Below are positions 9,235 to 17,034 of a stretch of 36,918 bases of DNA, one piece after another. Under the pieces are notes generated by a model. The model did no database searches. It worked only from the letters and a program-made list of their open reading frames with translations, and was not told the origin of the DNA. Numbering within the stretch: position 1 is the first letter of the stretch; every line of letters starts with the position of its first letter. Location of the stretch: NCBI GenBank assembly GCA_045588675.1, contig JAZNER010000015.1:1-36918 (forward strand). The letters are read 5' to 3'. The stretch comes from SVTX01 sp045588675. GTDB lineage: Bacteria > Bacillota > Clostridia > Oscillospirales > CAG-272. Position numbers and translations under genes: made by a program.

Positions 9235-9257
9235 TCGGAAAATACTCCGCATATATT
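9229..9257 (+). promoter_or_regulatory. candidate sigma-E-type promoter for yabP-yabQ-divIC
   Basis: GAATAAT (9229-9235) and CATATATT (9250-9257), separated by 14 bases, match the Bacillus sigma-E consensus as I recall it (KMATATT, N14-15, CATACAHT) at 6 of 7 and 7 of 8 positions. Transcription would start near 9264. YabP and YabQ belong to the mother-cell sporulation programme in Bacillus, which supports the reading. The match is by eye in an AT-rich region. Confidence 0.5.
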
Positions 9258-9294
9258 GTACTGTTGTACTTTATTATATGCGGAGGTATTTTTT
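9241..9294 (+). promoter_or_regulatory. hairpin burying the yabP ribosome-binding site, terminator-like
   Basis: AATACTCCGCATATA (9241-9255) pairs with 9275-9290 over 15 base pairs with a single bulged G. The right arm contains the yabP ribosome-binding site GGAGG (9282-9286) and runs into six T at 9289-9294, so the element can act as RBS-masking structure, as intrinsic terminator, or both. The loop holds the direct repeat TTGTACT (9256 and 9264 region). Confidence 0.7.
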
Positions 9295-9573
9295 ATGAAC
9301 GATATACGCGAGAAAGGAGCACATTCCTTCACCTCAAAGAGCAGAGAGGGAATACAAATACTCGGTGTTAATGATGTCGTAAGCTTTGATGAGCAAGGTG
9401 TTGTGCTTGAAAGCATTTGCGGAAATATGGCAGTTGAGGGAGAGGGATTGCACATAACCGAGCTTAATATTACAGACGGGTGTGTTGAGATTCAAGGCAA
9501 AATCAACGGTGTATATTATTTTGAGGAAAAAGCGGTTCGGAAAAGAGGGCTTTTTTCAAGAAAGTCAAATTAG
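9295..9573 (+). CDS. yabP: sporulation protein YabP
   Basis: A 92-residue protein of the YabP/YqfC family, required for or associated with spore formation in Bacillus; biochemical function unknown. Family marks are REGIQILGVNDVVSFDEQGV, LHITELNI and VEIQGKINGVYYFEE. The start is ATG 9295, eight bases after GGAGG; an in-frame TTG at 9256 has no ribosome-binding site and would add unlike sequence. It is followed by yabQ and divIC as in Bacillus. Its translation initiation region lies in the hairpin at 9241-9294. Confidence 0.88.
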   Translation: MNDIREKGAHSFTSKSREGIQILGVNDVVSFDEQGVVLESICGNMAVEGEGLHITELNITDGCVEIQGKINGVYYFEEKAVRKRGLFSRKSN

Positions 9574-9584
9574 CTTATTGACTT

Positions 9585-10217
9585 ATGATTAATTTATCGC
9601 AAGATGCTATAATTGCACTGATAATCAAATCATTTTTGTGCGGCGTAGGGCTTGGGTGCTTTTATGATTGTATCAGAATGTTAAAAATGTTCTTTGGAGT
9701 TCAGTATGGCAAGGCTCAAGCAAACATAAGCAAGCCGAGGTCGGTTTTAACATTTATTGTGACATTTATTTGTGACATAATTTTTTGGATTGTTGTAGCC
9801 ATCACATCAATAATCCTGATTTATGCAACGAGCGGAGGAGTATTTCGCGGATTGACATATCTTTGTATGTCTTCGGGCTTTCTTTTGTATTATTTTTCAA
9901 TTGGTCAGCTTGTGTTGAAGCTTACCGCTTTTTTGACGAAAAAAATAAAAAAACTTGCCATGTCTGTTGCCAAATTATTAATTTTACCGCTTCGGTGGTC
10001 GTGGAGAGGAATAATTTATATTTACCGCTTGACAATAGGCAAAATTATTGCTAAAATAATAAGTAGAATAAAAAAGAAATTAGAGAAAAGAAAAGAGATT
10101 TGTACGGATAAAGCTGAAGATAAGGGAAAGGAGGATTTTGTTTATGTCACACGCGAAGAGAGATATAAGCGCGAAGGAAGAATCAATTTCGGATATGCTG
10201 CAAGAAACAGAGAATAA
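9585..10217 (+). CDS. yabQ: spore cortex biosynthesis protein YabQ
   Basis: A 210-residue membrane protein; in Bacillus YabQ sits in the mother-cell-side forespore membrane and is needed for cortex synthesis. The first hydrophobic segment and the following CGVGLGCFYDCIRMLK are family-typical; two further hydrophobic stretches (about residues 55-80 and 88-105) are followed by a strongly basic tail. The ribosome-binding site before ATG 9585 is poor, so translation probably depends on yabP ending 11 bases earlier. Its last 74 bases overlap the start of divIC in another frame. Confidence 0.82.
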   Translation: MINLSQDAIIALIIKSFLCGVGLGCFYDCIRMLKMFFGVQYGKAQANISKPRSVLTFIVTFICDIIFWIVVAITSIILIYATSGGVFRGLTYLCMSSGFLLYYFSIGQLVLKLTAFLTKKIKKLAMSVAKLLILPLRWSWRGIIYIYRLTIGKIIAKIISRIKKKLEKRKEICTDKAEDKGKEDFVYVTREERYKREGRINFGYAARNRE

Positions 10218-10548
10218 GCTTCAAGACCGACACGAACAAAATTTGGGCAAGGCGCTAAAAAAGAGTCTTTCGACACCTCTCACCCGAGTAATACTCAGGC
10301 TGATTCCCGTTATATTGTTGATTTCATCAATTGCTATTTTTGTTACTGGAATTATGCGTTTTGGCGAGCTTGAACGCGAGCAGAAAGCACTTAAAAAGAG
10401 GGTTGAGGCTTACGAGTATGAAATAGAGGAGCTGCGTTATCTTCTTGATAGTCCTGTGGACTTTGATTATATCGTTCGTGTCGCAAGAGAAAAGCTTGGG
10501 CTTCATTTGCCGGACGAAATTGTATATTACAGTGATATAAATGAATGA
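10144..10548 (+). CDS. divIC: septum formation initiator DivIC/FtsB-like
   Basis: Bitopic division protein of 134 residues: a charged cytosolic N-terminus of about 48 residues, one membrane segment (VILRLIPVILLISSIAIFV) and an extracytoplasmic coiled coil (LEREQKALKKRVEAYEYEIEE) followed by a YIVRVAREKLGL block seen in DivIC/FtsB. It would act with FtsL and DivIB in the divisome. AAAGGAGG at 10127-10134 is nine bases before ATG 10144; a TTG six bases upstream is less likely. It begins inside yabQ, implying coupled expression. Confidence 0.88.
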   Translation: MSHAKRDISAKEESISDMLQETENKLQDRHEQNLGKALKKSLSTPLTRVILRLIPVILLISSIAIFVTGIMRFGELEREQKALKKRVEAYEYEIEELRYLLDSPVDFDYIVRVAREKLGLHLPDEIVYYSDINE

Positions 10549-10574
10549 TAAAGTGTAATTTACAGTTGCATTTT

Positions 10575-10603
10575 TTGAGAGTAACCCTCTTAGATGATAC
10601 AAT
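10575..10603 (+). promoter_or_regulatory. sigma-A promoter for glycerate kinase, extended -10
   Basis: TTGAGA (10575-10580), 17 bases, then TACAAT (10598-10603) preceded by TGA. The start would lie near 10610, giving a leader of about 35 bases. Confidence 0.75.
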
Positions 10604-10645
10604 GAGATAAATTACGGTTATAGCTTAAAAATCAGGAGAAATGTT

Positions 10646-11788
10646 ATGAATATAGTTGTTGCAATAGATTCTTTTAAGGGAAGCCTTTCATCTATGGAGG
10701 CGGGATGCGCGGTTCGCGATGCAGTTTTGCGAGTTAATAAAAATGCAAAGGTGTTTGTGCGTCCTATTGCCGATGGCGGAGAGGGTACGGTTGATGCTTT
10801 GTCGGCAGGACTTGGCGGTACAGAGATAACTGTGCTTGTGAGTGGGCCTTTATCAAATAAGGTTCAAGCAAAGTATTGCATTATTGAAGATGATAAAACT
10901 GCTATTATCGAAATGTCGGCGGCGGCAGGAATAACTCTTTTGTCGCGTGATGAATTGAACCCGTTGGAAACAACGACATACGGGGTCGGAGAGATTATTC
11001 TTGATGCTATAAATCGCGGATGCAGACATTTTATAGTCGGCATTGGTGGAAGTGCAACAAATGACGGCGGCGTTGGAATGTTAAGTGCATTGGGATTCCG
11101 TTTTCTTGATAAGAACGGAAATGAAATAAGCCGTGGCTGTAAGGGCTTGCAGAATCTGTCAAGAATAGATACCAGCGGAGCAGTTGATAAATTAAAAGAC
11201 TGTACGTTTCGTATTGCCTGTGATGTAAAGAATCCTCTTTGTGGCGAATATGGTTGTAGCGCTGTTTTTTCTCCACAAAAGGGAGCAACGCACGAAATGA
11301 TTGGAAAAATGGATGCTTGGCTAAAAAATTATGCGGAAATAGCAAGTACCGTTTCTAAAAAGGCCGATATGAATCAGGAGGGCGCAGGAGCAGCGGGCGG
11401 TTTAGGATTTGCTTTTTTAGCATTTACCAATTCTACCTTGGAGTCGGGAATAAAAATAATACTTGAAGAAAGCAAGCTTGAAGGATACATAAAGAACGCC
11501 GATATCGTTGTGACAGGAGAAGGTCGTTTGGATGCTCAGACAGCTATGGGAAAGGCGCCTGTCGGCGTTGCAAAAATTGCAAAAAAGTACGGTAAAAGGG
11601 TTATCGCATTTTCAGGATGTATTACGGATGATGCTGAGGTTTGCAATGAACAAGGCATAGATGCTTTTTTCTCGATTATGCGGAGTGTTGTTTCCTTGGA
11701 GGAGGCTTTAAATCGTCAAAATGCATACAATAATTTATCAAGCACCGCATATCAGGTGTTCAGAGTCATTGATGTTTTTTCGTCTTGA
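10646..11788 (+). CDS. glxK: glycerate kinase (GarK/GlxK family)
   Basis: Phosphorylates D-glycerate (2-phosphoglycerate product in this family), feeding it to lower glycolysis. The 380 residues are the normal length. Visible signatures are the N-terminal DSFKGSLSS, RPIADGGEGT, the glycine-rich GIGGSATNDGGVGM and the VTGEGRLDAQT block near the C-terminus. It has its own promoter and ends at a strong terminator, so it is likely a single-gene unit. An AGGAGAAA ribosome-binding site precedes the ATG. Confidence 0.93.
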   Translation: MNIVVAIDSFKGSLSSMEAGCAVRDAVLRVNKNAKVFVRPIADGGEGTVDALSAGLGGTEITVLVSGPLSNKVQAKYCIIEDDKTAIIEMSAAAGITLLSRDELNPLETTTYGVGEIILDAINRGCRHFIVGIGGSATNDGGVGMLSALGFRFLDKNGNEISRGCKGLQNLSRIDTSGAVDKLKDCTFRIACDVKNPLCGEYGCSAVFSPQKGATHEMIGKMDAWLKNYAEIASTVSKKADMNQEGAGAAGGLGFAFLAFTNSTLESGIKIILEESKLEGYIKNADIVVTGEGRLDAQTAMGKAPVGVAKIAKKYGKRVIAFSGCITDDAEVCNEQGIDAFFSIMRSVVSLEEALNRQNAYNNLSSTAYQVFRVIDVFSS

Positions 11789-11826
11789 CAGTATTTAAAG
11801 ACTATACGGTTGATTTTTACAATATT

Positions 11827-11869
11827 AAATAACAAAAGGACAGGGTATAATCCTGTCCTTTTGTTATTT
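11827..11869. terminator. bidirectional intrinsic terminator between glxK and the AEC transporter
   Basis: A perfect 18-base-pair inverted repeat, 11827-11844 with 11852-11869, around a 7-base loop. The G:C-rich core (GGACAGG/CCTGTCC) is flanked by A-rich and T-rich ends, so it can terminate the convergent genes from both sides. Confidence 0.88.
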
Positions 11870-11913
11870 CAAGCTATTGCTTTATTGGAGAGTTTTTTAT
11901 TTTGATTATTTTA

Positions 11914-12870
11914 TTAAAGCACTAATAGCCATTGTGCAAATCTTAAAATGATTGGTAACGAAACAACAGATATCAGCGATGATGTTCCTACTGTGAGAGA
12001 GGAATATCCCGAATCTAATCCATAGGCTTCCGCCATCATAGAAACTGAGGACGCAGCGGGAAGGGCTGCACCTGCCGTTGCAAAAAGCGCGTATATCTGC
12101 GGAATGTTCAGCAATTTGCAAATAAGACATATTGCAATGGGAAGAATAATAAGTCTTACAATATTAAAATAAAACAGTTTCCAGGTACAGAAAATCTTTT
12201 TTGGTTTTTGGGTAGCGATCAAGGCTCCTGTAATTAAAAGAGAAATAGGAGTGCAGAGGTTTGTTAGGTATTGCAAGCTGCTTGCTGCAAACGCAGGCAT
12301 TTCAAATCCGACTGCGGGGTGCTTTAAAAGATAAAGCGCAAAGCCGATTACACAGGGAATTGTACCGAAGTTCAAGAGAGCCTTTTTGGGCGTCAGCTTA
12401 ATGTCGTCGCGGCCCCGTGCAAAAATTGAAAGACCGAGTGTCCACATCAAAACATTAAAGCTTATAACAAGGAAGGACGCCATAAAAAGTCCTATGTCGC
12501 CAAAAAGTGCCTGGAATATGGGAAATCCTATAAAAGCAGTGTTGGCAAAGACCATTGAAAACTCGGATATTTTCTGCTCGTCTGCAACCTTCTTATAGGG
12601 CAGGCAAGCAAAATATGCGAGAATTGCCAAAGTCAAGTGAAGAGCGAAGCCGAGTATAATGATTATTCCTGCAATTTTCAGGTTTTCCTCTGAATACTTC
12701 GCTGAGGATAGAGCGGATATAATCATAGCAGGCTGGCCTATCTTTAAGATAAGCAGAGATAATTTTTTTGACGCTGTATCGTCGATAATGCCTGTCTTAC
12801 GGCAAACAAAGCCGCAGACCATTACAACGAAAAGCGTTGCAATTACTATATTTAATGCGCTGAAATCCAT
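11914..12870 (-). CDS. AEC family transporter (auxin efflux carrier-like permease)
   Basis: Membrane permease of 318 residues with about ten hydrophobic helices, typical of the AEC family, which in bacteria exports or exchanges organic acids such as malate or malonate. Seen: the N-terminal IVIATLFVVMVCGFVCRKTG, the central NTAFIGFPIFQALFG (the NTxFxGxP-type motif at the crossover helix) and the C-terminal GYSSLTVGTSSLISVVSLP. GGAGGG overlapping the end of the upstream udg gene is its ribosome-binding site, ten bases from the ATG, so the two are translationally linked. The substrate is unknown. Confidence 0.85.
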   Translation of the reverse strand: MDFSALNIVIATLFVVMVCGFVCRKTGIIDDTASKKLSLLILKIGQPAMIISALSSAKYSEENLKIAGIIIILGFALHLTLAILAYFACLPYKKVADEQKISEFSMVFANTAFIGFPIFQALFGDIGLFMASFLVISFNVLMWTLGLSIFARGRDDIKLTPKKALLNFGTIPCVIGFALYLLKHPAVGFEMPAFAASSLQYLTNLCTPISLLITGALIATQKPKKIFCTWKLFYFNIVRLIILPIAICLICKLLNIPQIYALFATAGAALPAASSVSMMAEAYGLDSGYSSLTVGTSSLISVVSLPIILRFAQWLLVL

Positions 12871-12876
12871 GGAAAT

Positions 12877-13425
12877 TTATCCCTCCAAAAGCTTTTCCTT
12901 GATTTTTTTCATATCCTCAAGCATATCCTCTTTCCTTCTGGGGTCGCGCAAGAGTGCGGCGGGGTGATAGACTGCTGTAATGAGATAGTTGCCCTTTTTA
13001 AACCAAGCTCCGTGCTCCTGTGAGATTTTGAAATCGGCTTTTATGAGCTTCATAGCGGCAATCCTGCCAAGACAAACGATGATTTTAGGATTGATAAGCG
13101 CAACCTGAGCTCGCAGATAGTCAATGCAAGCCTCCTCCTCTGCGGGAAGTGGGTCACGGTTTTTTGGCGGACGGCATTTAAGAATATTTGCTATATAAAC
13201 ATCCTCGCGCTTAATGTCAATTGCATAGAGATACTTGTCGAGAAGCTGACCTGCACGGCCAACGAACGGCTTTCCCGATAAATCCTCCTGCTCTCCAGGG
13301 GCCTCTCCTATAAACATAAGGTCGGCATTTTTGTTTCCAACGCCGAAAACACAATTTGTTCTTGTTTCGTGCAAGGGGCATTTTGTACAATCAGAGCAAG
13401 CGCTGATTAATTTTTCCCATTCCAT
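12877..13425 (-). CDS. udg: type-4 uracil-DNA glycosylase (Fe-S)
   Basis: Removes uracil from DNA at the start of base excision repair. The 182 residues carry the 4Fe-4S ligands (the Cys pair in CSDCTKCPL and another pair around ILKCRPP and EEACIDYL), the catalytic-site motif GEAPGEQED, FVGRAGQLLD and the C-terminal VYHPAALLRDPRRK. I chose ATG 13425; a TTG at 13431 lies closer to the AAAGGA (13437-13442), with spacing 5 rather than 11, and cannot be excluded. First gene of an operon with the AEC transporter. Confidence 0.93.
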   Translation of the reverse strand: MEWEKLISACSDCTKCPLHETRTNCVFGVGNKNADLMFIGEAPGEQEDLSGKPFVGRAGQLLDKYLYAIDIKREDVYIANILKCRPPKNRDPLPAEEEACIDYLRAQVALINPKIIVCLGRIAAMKLIKADFKISQEHGAWFKKGNYLITAVYHPAALLRDPRRKEDMLEDMKKIKEKLLEG

Positions 13426-13477
13426 AAACAATGCAGTCCTTTCATAAGCTTTTTATTTATAAAATATACTAAATTAC

Positions 13478-13506
13478 ATTATATCAAAAAAAGCTCTTGA
13501 TTTCAA
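13478..13506 (-). promoter_or_regulatory. sigma-A promoter for udg-AEC operon, overlapping the mecA terminator
   Basis: Read on the reverse strand: TTGAAA (complement of 13501-13506), 17 bases, TATAAT (complement of 13478-13483) preceded by TGA. The -35 lies in the loop of the terminator hairpin of the upstream mecA gene. Confidence 0.8.
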
Positions 13507-13517
13507 GTATCAAGAGC
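13485..13517 (-). terminator. intrinsic terminator of mecA
   Basis: Arms GCTCTTGAT (13493-13501) and ATCAAGAGC (13509-13517) form a 9-base-pair stem with a 7-base loop. On the reverse strand the stem is followed by a run of about seven T (complement of the A run ending at 13492). A T run on the other side makes it potentially bidirectional. Confidence 0.85.
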
Positions 13518-13541
13518 AATTTTTTTGTGTTTTTTAAAAGA

Positions 13542-14246
13542 TTAGAATTGTGACAATGTTTCGATGGCATTTTCCTCACATAAAGGCTTTCCGTGCTCAT
13601 TTATGTATGTAATACAGTAATCGGGATTTTCTTTCCTGCCGTATTCATGCAGAAATGTTAGCTTGTCAAGAGAGGAATATGCCGAGATGCCCGTGTTGTA
13701 CAAGAATAAATAGTAAAGCCCAAGACTGTCCGTAAAGGCCTTGCTTGCAGGCTTTATGCTCGCCTGATACAGGATTTTGCAAGCCTTGCACAAAATTGAT
13801 AAGGAGGGGAAGGAAAATGCAAGCTTGCCGTTATTGGTGACTGTTTGATTGTAGCAGCTTTCTTTTAGTTGAGGTATAATGCTTGCAATCTCACTGCGGT
13901 CTATTGCTCGGGCGTATGCTTCCTTCCTTTTTGTTTTCTTGTCAAGTGACAATCCGTCGTTGAGACGTCGGTCCTCACTATCTCGGCTGAGTATCGGCTC
14001 ATTGTGCTTGCTTTTTGTAACGAAAAGCTCACACCCCCCTGAGCGTGAGGTGTAAAGCTGAACAAAAATTTCTGCTCCTTCGGTGTTAAAGCCTATTTGC
14101 TCACGCGCCTTTTCAAGTATATTTCGTATAGCCTTTCTTGCCTCAGGCTCGGCGCAATCTGTGTCGTCCGAGATTTTATAACGCCTCATATCTCCCTCGT
14201 CAAGCATAATTTTAAGCTTTGTATTGCTTATAAGTATAAGTTCCAT
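13542..14246 (-). CDS. mecA: adaptor protein MecA
   Basis: Adaptor that delivers substrates to the ClpC/ClpP protease in Firmicutes, best known for controlling competence factor ComK. The N-terminal MELILISNTKLKIMLDEGDM and the central RSGGCELFVTK are diagnostic; the C-terminal domain would contact ClpC. The start is ATG 14246 (234 residues, the family norm), with GGGGGT just upstream; 18 further in-frame codons upstream do not look like MecA. It is monocistronic between its own promoter and a terminator. The linker (about residues 95-135) is long and charged. Confidence 0.88.
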   Translation of the reverse strand: MELILISNTKLKIMLDEGDMRRYKISDDTDCAEPEARKAIRNILEKAREQIGFNTEGAEIFVQLYTSRSGGCELFVTKSKHNEPILSRDSEDRRLNDGLSLDKKTKRKEAYARAIDRSEIASIIPQLKESCYNQTVTNNGKLAFSFPSLSILCKACKILYQASIKPASKAFTDSLGLYYLFLYNTGISAYSSLDKLTFLHEYGRKENPDYCITYINEHGKPLCEENAIETLSQF

Positions 14247-14358
14247 AGTACCCCCATTTTCAAAAAGTATAATGCACGGAAATATCTGTGTACCAAGCAT
14301 AATAAACCTTTTTGTATGTAATTCTCTATACCAAATATGTGTTTATATTCTACTATAT

Positions 14359-14387
14359 ATTATAATACAAAACAAGAAAAAATGTAA
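14359..14387 (-). promoter_or_regulatory. possible promoter for mecA
   Basis: On the reverse strand TTACAT (complement of 14382-14387), 17 bases, TATAAT (complement of 14359-14364). The -35 is weak and the region is AT-rich; the leader would be about 105 bases. Confidence 0.45.
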
Positions 14388-14430
14388 CCCCCAAATTTAT
14401 GGTAATTTTCATTTTGCCGAGGGCAAGGGA

Positions 14431-14459
14431 TTGACAAGCAATATGCTCAATGATATAAT
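14431..14459 (+). promoter_or_regulatory. consensus sigma-A promoter for the helicase gene
   Basis: TTGACA (14431-14436), 17 bases, TATAAT (14454-14459) preceded by TGA: both hexamers are perfect consensus and there is an extended -10. The start would be near 14466, giving a leader of about 25 bases. Confidence 0.9.
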
Positions 14460-14490
14460 TATATATATCATTAAATCTAAGGAGGACGGC

Positions 14491-16920
14491 ATGAGATATA
14501 ACCTTGATAGCGATTGCTTTGAGCTGTCAGTCGGTGAGCTTTGTGCATCGGCTTTGGCCGGCGGAGATATAGATTGCCGTCGCTCGCACAGTCGTTCAAA
14601 CGAGCGTGCATTAAAAGGCACAAGCATTCACAAAGCCTTGCGAAAGTCCTTTGGTGAGGACTATCATAGCGAGGTAGAGCTTCAAAATACCAGCAAGCTT
14701 GACGGTATTTATTTTTATGTCAAAGGAAGGGCTGACGGAATAGTATGTCATAATGGGCAATATACCGTTGATGAGATTAAAACGGTTGGCGAAGCTCTTT
14801 TTTTGAGCCGAGAGCTTGACGAAAGACACTCTGCACAGCTTATTTGTTACACTTATTTTTTGTGCAGAGCAAAAGAGCTTGACGGAGCAAATGCGCGGTT
14901 GATTTATTATAATATTGACGACGGTGAGATAAGATATAGTGAAAAATACTACACTGCAGAAGAATTAAGAGTGCGATATACAGATATACTTACAAGGTGT
15001 CTTGGCAGAGCTAAATTCATTCGCGAGCGTGAGCGAGAGCGAAGATTGTCGGCCGAGAATGTAAGATTTCCGTACCATAGTCTCAGGGAAAGTCAGGAGG
15101 AGATGGTACGCGAGTGCTATCGAGATATAAAGCACGGAAACCGTTTATTCTGCCAAGCTCCGACGGGAATTGGCAAAACAATATCAACGCTGTATCCGTC
15201 ACTCAAATGCTGGGGAGAGAGAGTTGCCGATAAGATTTTTTATCTTACATCTAAATCAAGTATTTGCAGAGAGGCATATTCGGCGGCTGAAAAATTAAAT
15301 TCTGCGGGTGCACGCGTCTATTCCTGTGTTCTCTCATCACGGGAGAGCATGTGCCCGAATACTGCCGCAAAGCTCAAGGGCGGAAAGCTATCTTCAAATT
15401 GCAATCCCGAAAAGTGCCCTTACGCCGCGGGATATTATGACAAATATCAAAAGGTGATTAGCGATATGCTGTCGTCGTCGCTTCGCTTTGATAGTCAATA
15501 TATAAGGAATGTTGCGGTAAAAAATAAGATTTGCCCGTATGAGCTATCTCTTGATTTGTCAGAGCTTTGCGACATAATTATCTGTGACTATAACTATGTT
15601 TTCTCTCCTACTGTCTATCTCAAACGGTATTTTGACGACAGAGAGGCAAGGGGAGAAAAATATATATTCCTGCTTGATGAGGCTCATAACCTGCCCGACC
15701 GTGCAAGAGATATGTATTCGGCTTGGCTTTCAAATAAGGATTTTGAGGCTATCGTTGAAGTGGCAGAGCCAAGCTCGTCGATTACCTCGGCGTGTCTTTC
15801 GGTAATCAGACATTTTGAAAAATTAGGTTCTCTCTGCCGCGACAATATGAAATACGATAATGAGGGCAATAGTGCAGGCTATTACATTACACGCGAATTG
15901 CCCGAAAAGATGAACGAGGTGCTCGGCGAGTTTGCAGGGAAGTGCGACGCGTGGTTAAAGTATAATGAGGATAGCCCGATATATTTTGCCGTCGAGGAGC
16001 TTGCATTTAAGGTTTACGAATACCGAAAAATTTGCGAACGCTTTGACAGAAAATATCTGACTTTTATTAACAAAAGCTGTGATACCGTTTCAGTTCTTTT
16101 GTATTGTCTTGACCCGTCGGGACAGTTGTCTGAGGCGCTCCAAAGAGCAGAGGCTTCTGTCTTGTTTTCTGCGACATTGACGCCAACTGACTATTTTGCC
16201 GATATACTTGGCGGAGGTAAAAAGAGTGTTTCGGTAAGCTTCCGCTCACCGTTCCCACCTGAAAACCTCTGTGTTGTTGCAATGGATAAAATCAGCACAA
16301 GATATGAGGACAGGGAAAAATCCTACAAAAAGGTAACTTCTGCGATTGCCGCGACGGTGTCGGCAAAGGCAGGTCATTATATGGTATTCTTTCCGTCATA
16401 TAGCTATATGAATGAAGTCCATAAGATTTTCCACGCAAAATACCCGAGAGTAAATACCTTTGTTCAAAAGAAGAATATGAGCTTTTCTGAACGAGAAGAA
16501 TTTTTGAATAGCTTTAAAGATAATTCGGAGAATTTAAAAATAGGCTTTTGTGTTCTCGGCGGCTCTTTTTCAGAGGGAATAGACCTGCCGGGCAGAAGTC
16601 TTATCGGCGTAATTGTCGTTGGAGTCGGACTGCCGGGCATTTCGGACGAGAACAATATCATTCGAGATTATTACGAGGAGCAAAACGGTTCGGGCTATGA
16701 CTACGCCTATACCTATCCCGGTATGAATTCGGTATTGCAGGCAGTTGGCAGAGTAATCCGCACAGAAGAAGACACCGGAATTGCCGTGCTTATTGATGAC
16801 AGATACGCCGAGCCTAAGTATAAGGCGCTCTTTCCTGACGAGTGGAAGGGAATAAAATTTGCAGGAAATTCACAATCTCTTGCAGAAATTGCACGCAGAT
16901 TTTGGGAAAAACAAGGATAA
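14491..16920 (+). CDS. nuclease-like domain fused to XPD/DinG-type Fe-S DNA helicase
   Basis: An 809-residue superfamily 2 helicase. The N-terminus (about residues 30-130) resembles the PD-(D/E)XK nuclease fold of Cas4/RecB type: GTSIHKAL with H47, GRADG with D82, DEIKT with E95 and K97, then AQLICYTYF. The helicase follows: Walker A APTGIGKT at 223-230, four cysteines of an XPD-type Fe-S cluster (SRESMCPN, SSNCNPEKCPY, KICPYE region), DEAH at 396-399, and a C-terminal motif VI region QAVGRVIR. ATG 14491 is five bases from AAGGAGG; earlier in-frame ATGs lack this. Predicted 5'-3' helicase in repair or R-loop removal; nuclease activity is inference. Confidence 0.85.
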   Translation: MRYNLDSDCFELSVGELCASALAGGDIDCRRSHSRSNERALKGTSIHKALRKSFGEDYHSEVELQNTSKLDGIYFYVKGRADGIVCHNGQYTVDEIKTVGEALFLSRELDERHSAQLICYTYFLCRAKELDGANARLIYYNIDDGEIRYSEKYYTAEELRVRYTDILTRCLGRAKFIRERERERRLSAENVRFPYHSLRESQEEMVRECYRDIKHGNRLFCQAPTGIGKTISTLYPSLKCWGERVADKIFYLTSKSSICREAYSAAEKLNSAGARVYSCVLSSRESMCPNTAAKLKGGKLSSNCNPEKCPYAAGYYDKYQKVISDMLSSSLRFDSQYIRNVAVKNKICPYELSLDLSELCDIIICDYNYVFSPTVYLKRYFDDREARGEKYIFLLDEAHNLPDRARDMYSAWLSNKDFEAIVEVAEPSSSITSACLSVIRHFEKLGSLCRDNMKYDNEGNSAGYYITRELPEKMNEVLGEFAGKCDAWLKYNEDSPIYFAVEELAFKVYEYRKICERFDRKYLTFINKSCDTVSVLLYCLDPSGQLSEALQRAEASVLFSATLTPTDYFADILGGGKKSVSVSFRSPFPPENLCVVAMDKISTRYEDREKSYKKVTSAIAATVSAKAGHYMVFFPSYSYMNEVHKIFHAKYPRVNTFVQKKNMSFSEREEFLNSFKDNSENLKIGFCVLGGSFSEGIDLPGRSLIGVIVVGVGLPGISDENNIIRDYYEEQNGSGYDYAYTYPGMNSVLQAVGRVIRTEEDTGIAVLIDDRYAEPKYKALFPDEWKGIKFAGNSQSLAEIARRFWEKQG

Positions 16921-16925
16921 TTTAA

Positions 16926-16941
16926 AAATTTTGCAAAATTT
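16926..16941. repeat. 16-base perfect palindrome AAATTTTGCAAAATTT
   Basis: Lies five bases after the helicase stop and 11 bases upstream of the next gene's -35. It could be an operator or a weak structural element; AT-rich composition makes chance possible. Confidence 0.4.
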
Positions 16942-16952
16942 CAAAAAACATC

Positions 16953-16981
16953 TTGCTTTTTTTGTAAATATGTGGTATAAT
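16953..16981 (+). promoter_or_regulatory. sigma-A promoter for the aminotransferase, extended -10
   Basis: TTGCTT (16953-16958), 17 bases, TATAAT (16976-16981) preceded by TGG. Leader about 47 bases. Confidence 0.8.
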
Positions 16982-17034
16982 GTCAAGGATATGTTTTATT
17001 AATGTATAAATTCTTGCAAACGGAGTTGTTTTTG

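Noticed and set aside
14491..15000. Cas4-like motifs as a sign of a CRISPR system
   Set aside because: No cas1, cas2, effector or repeat array in the window; the motifs belong to a helicase fusion.
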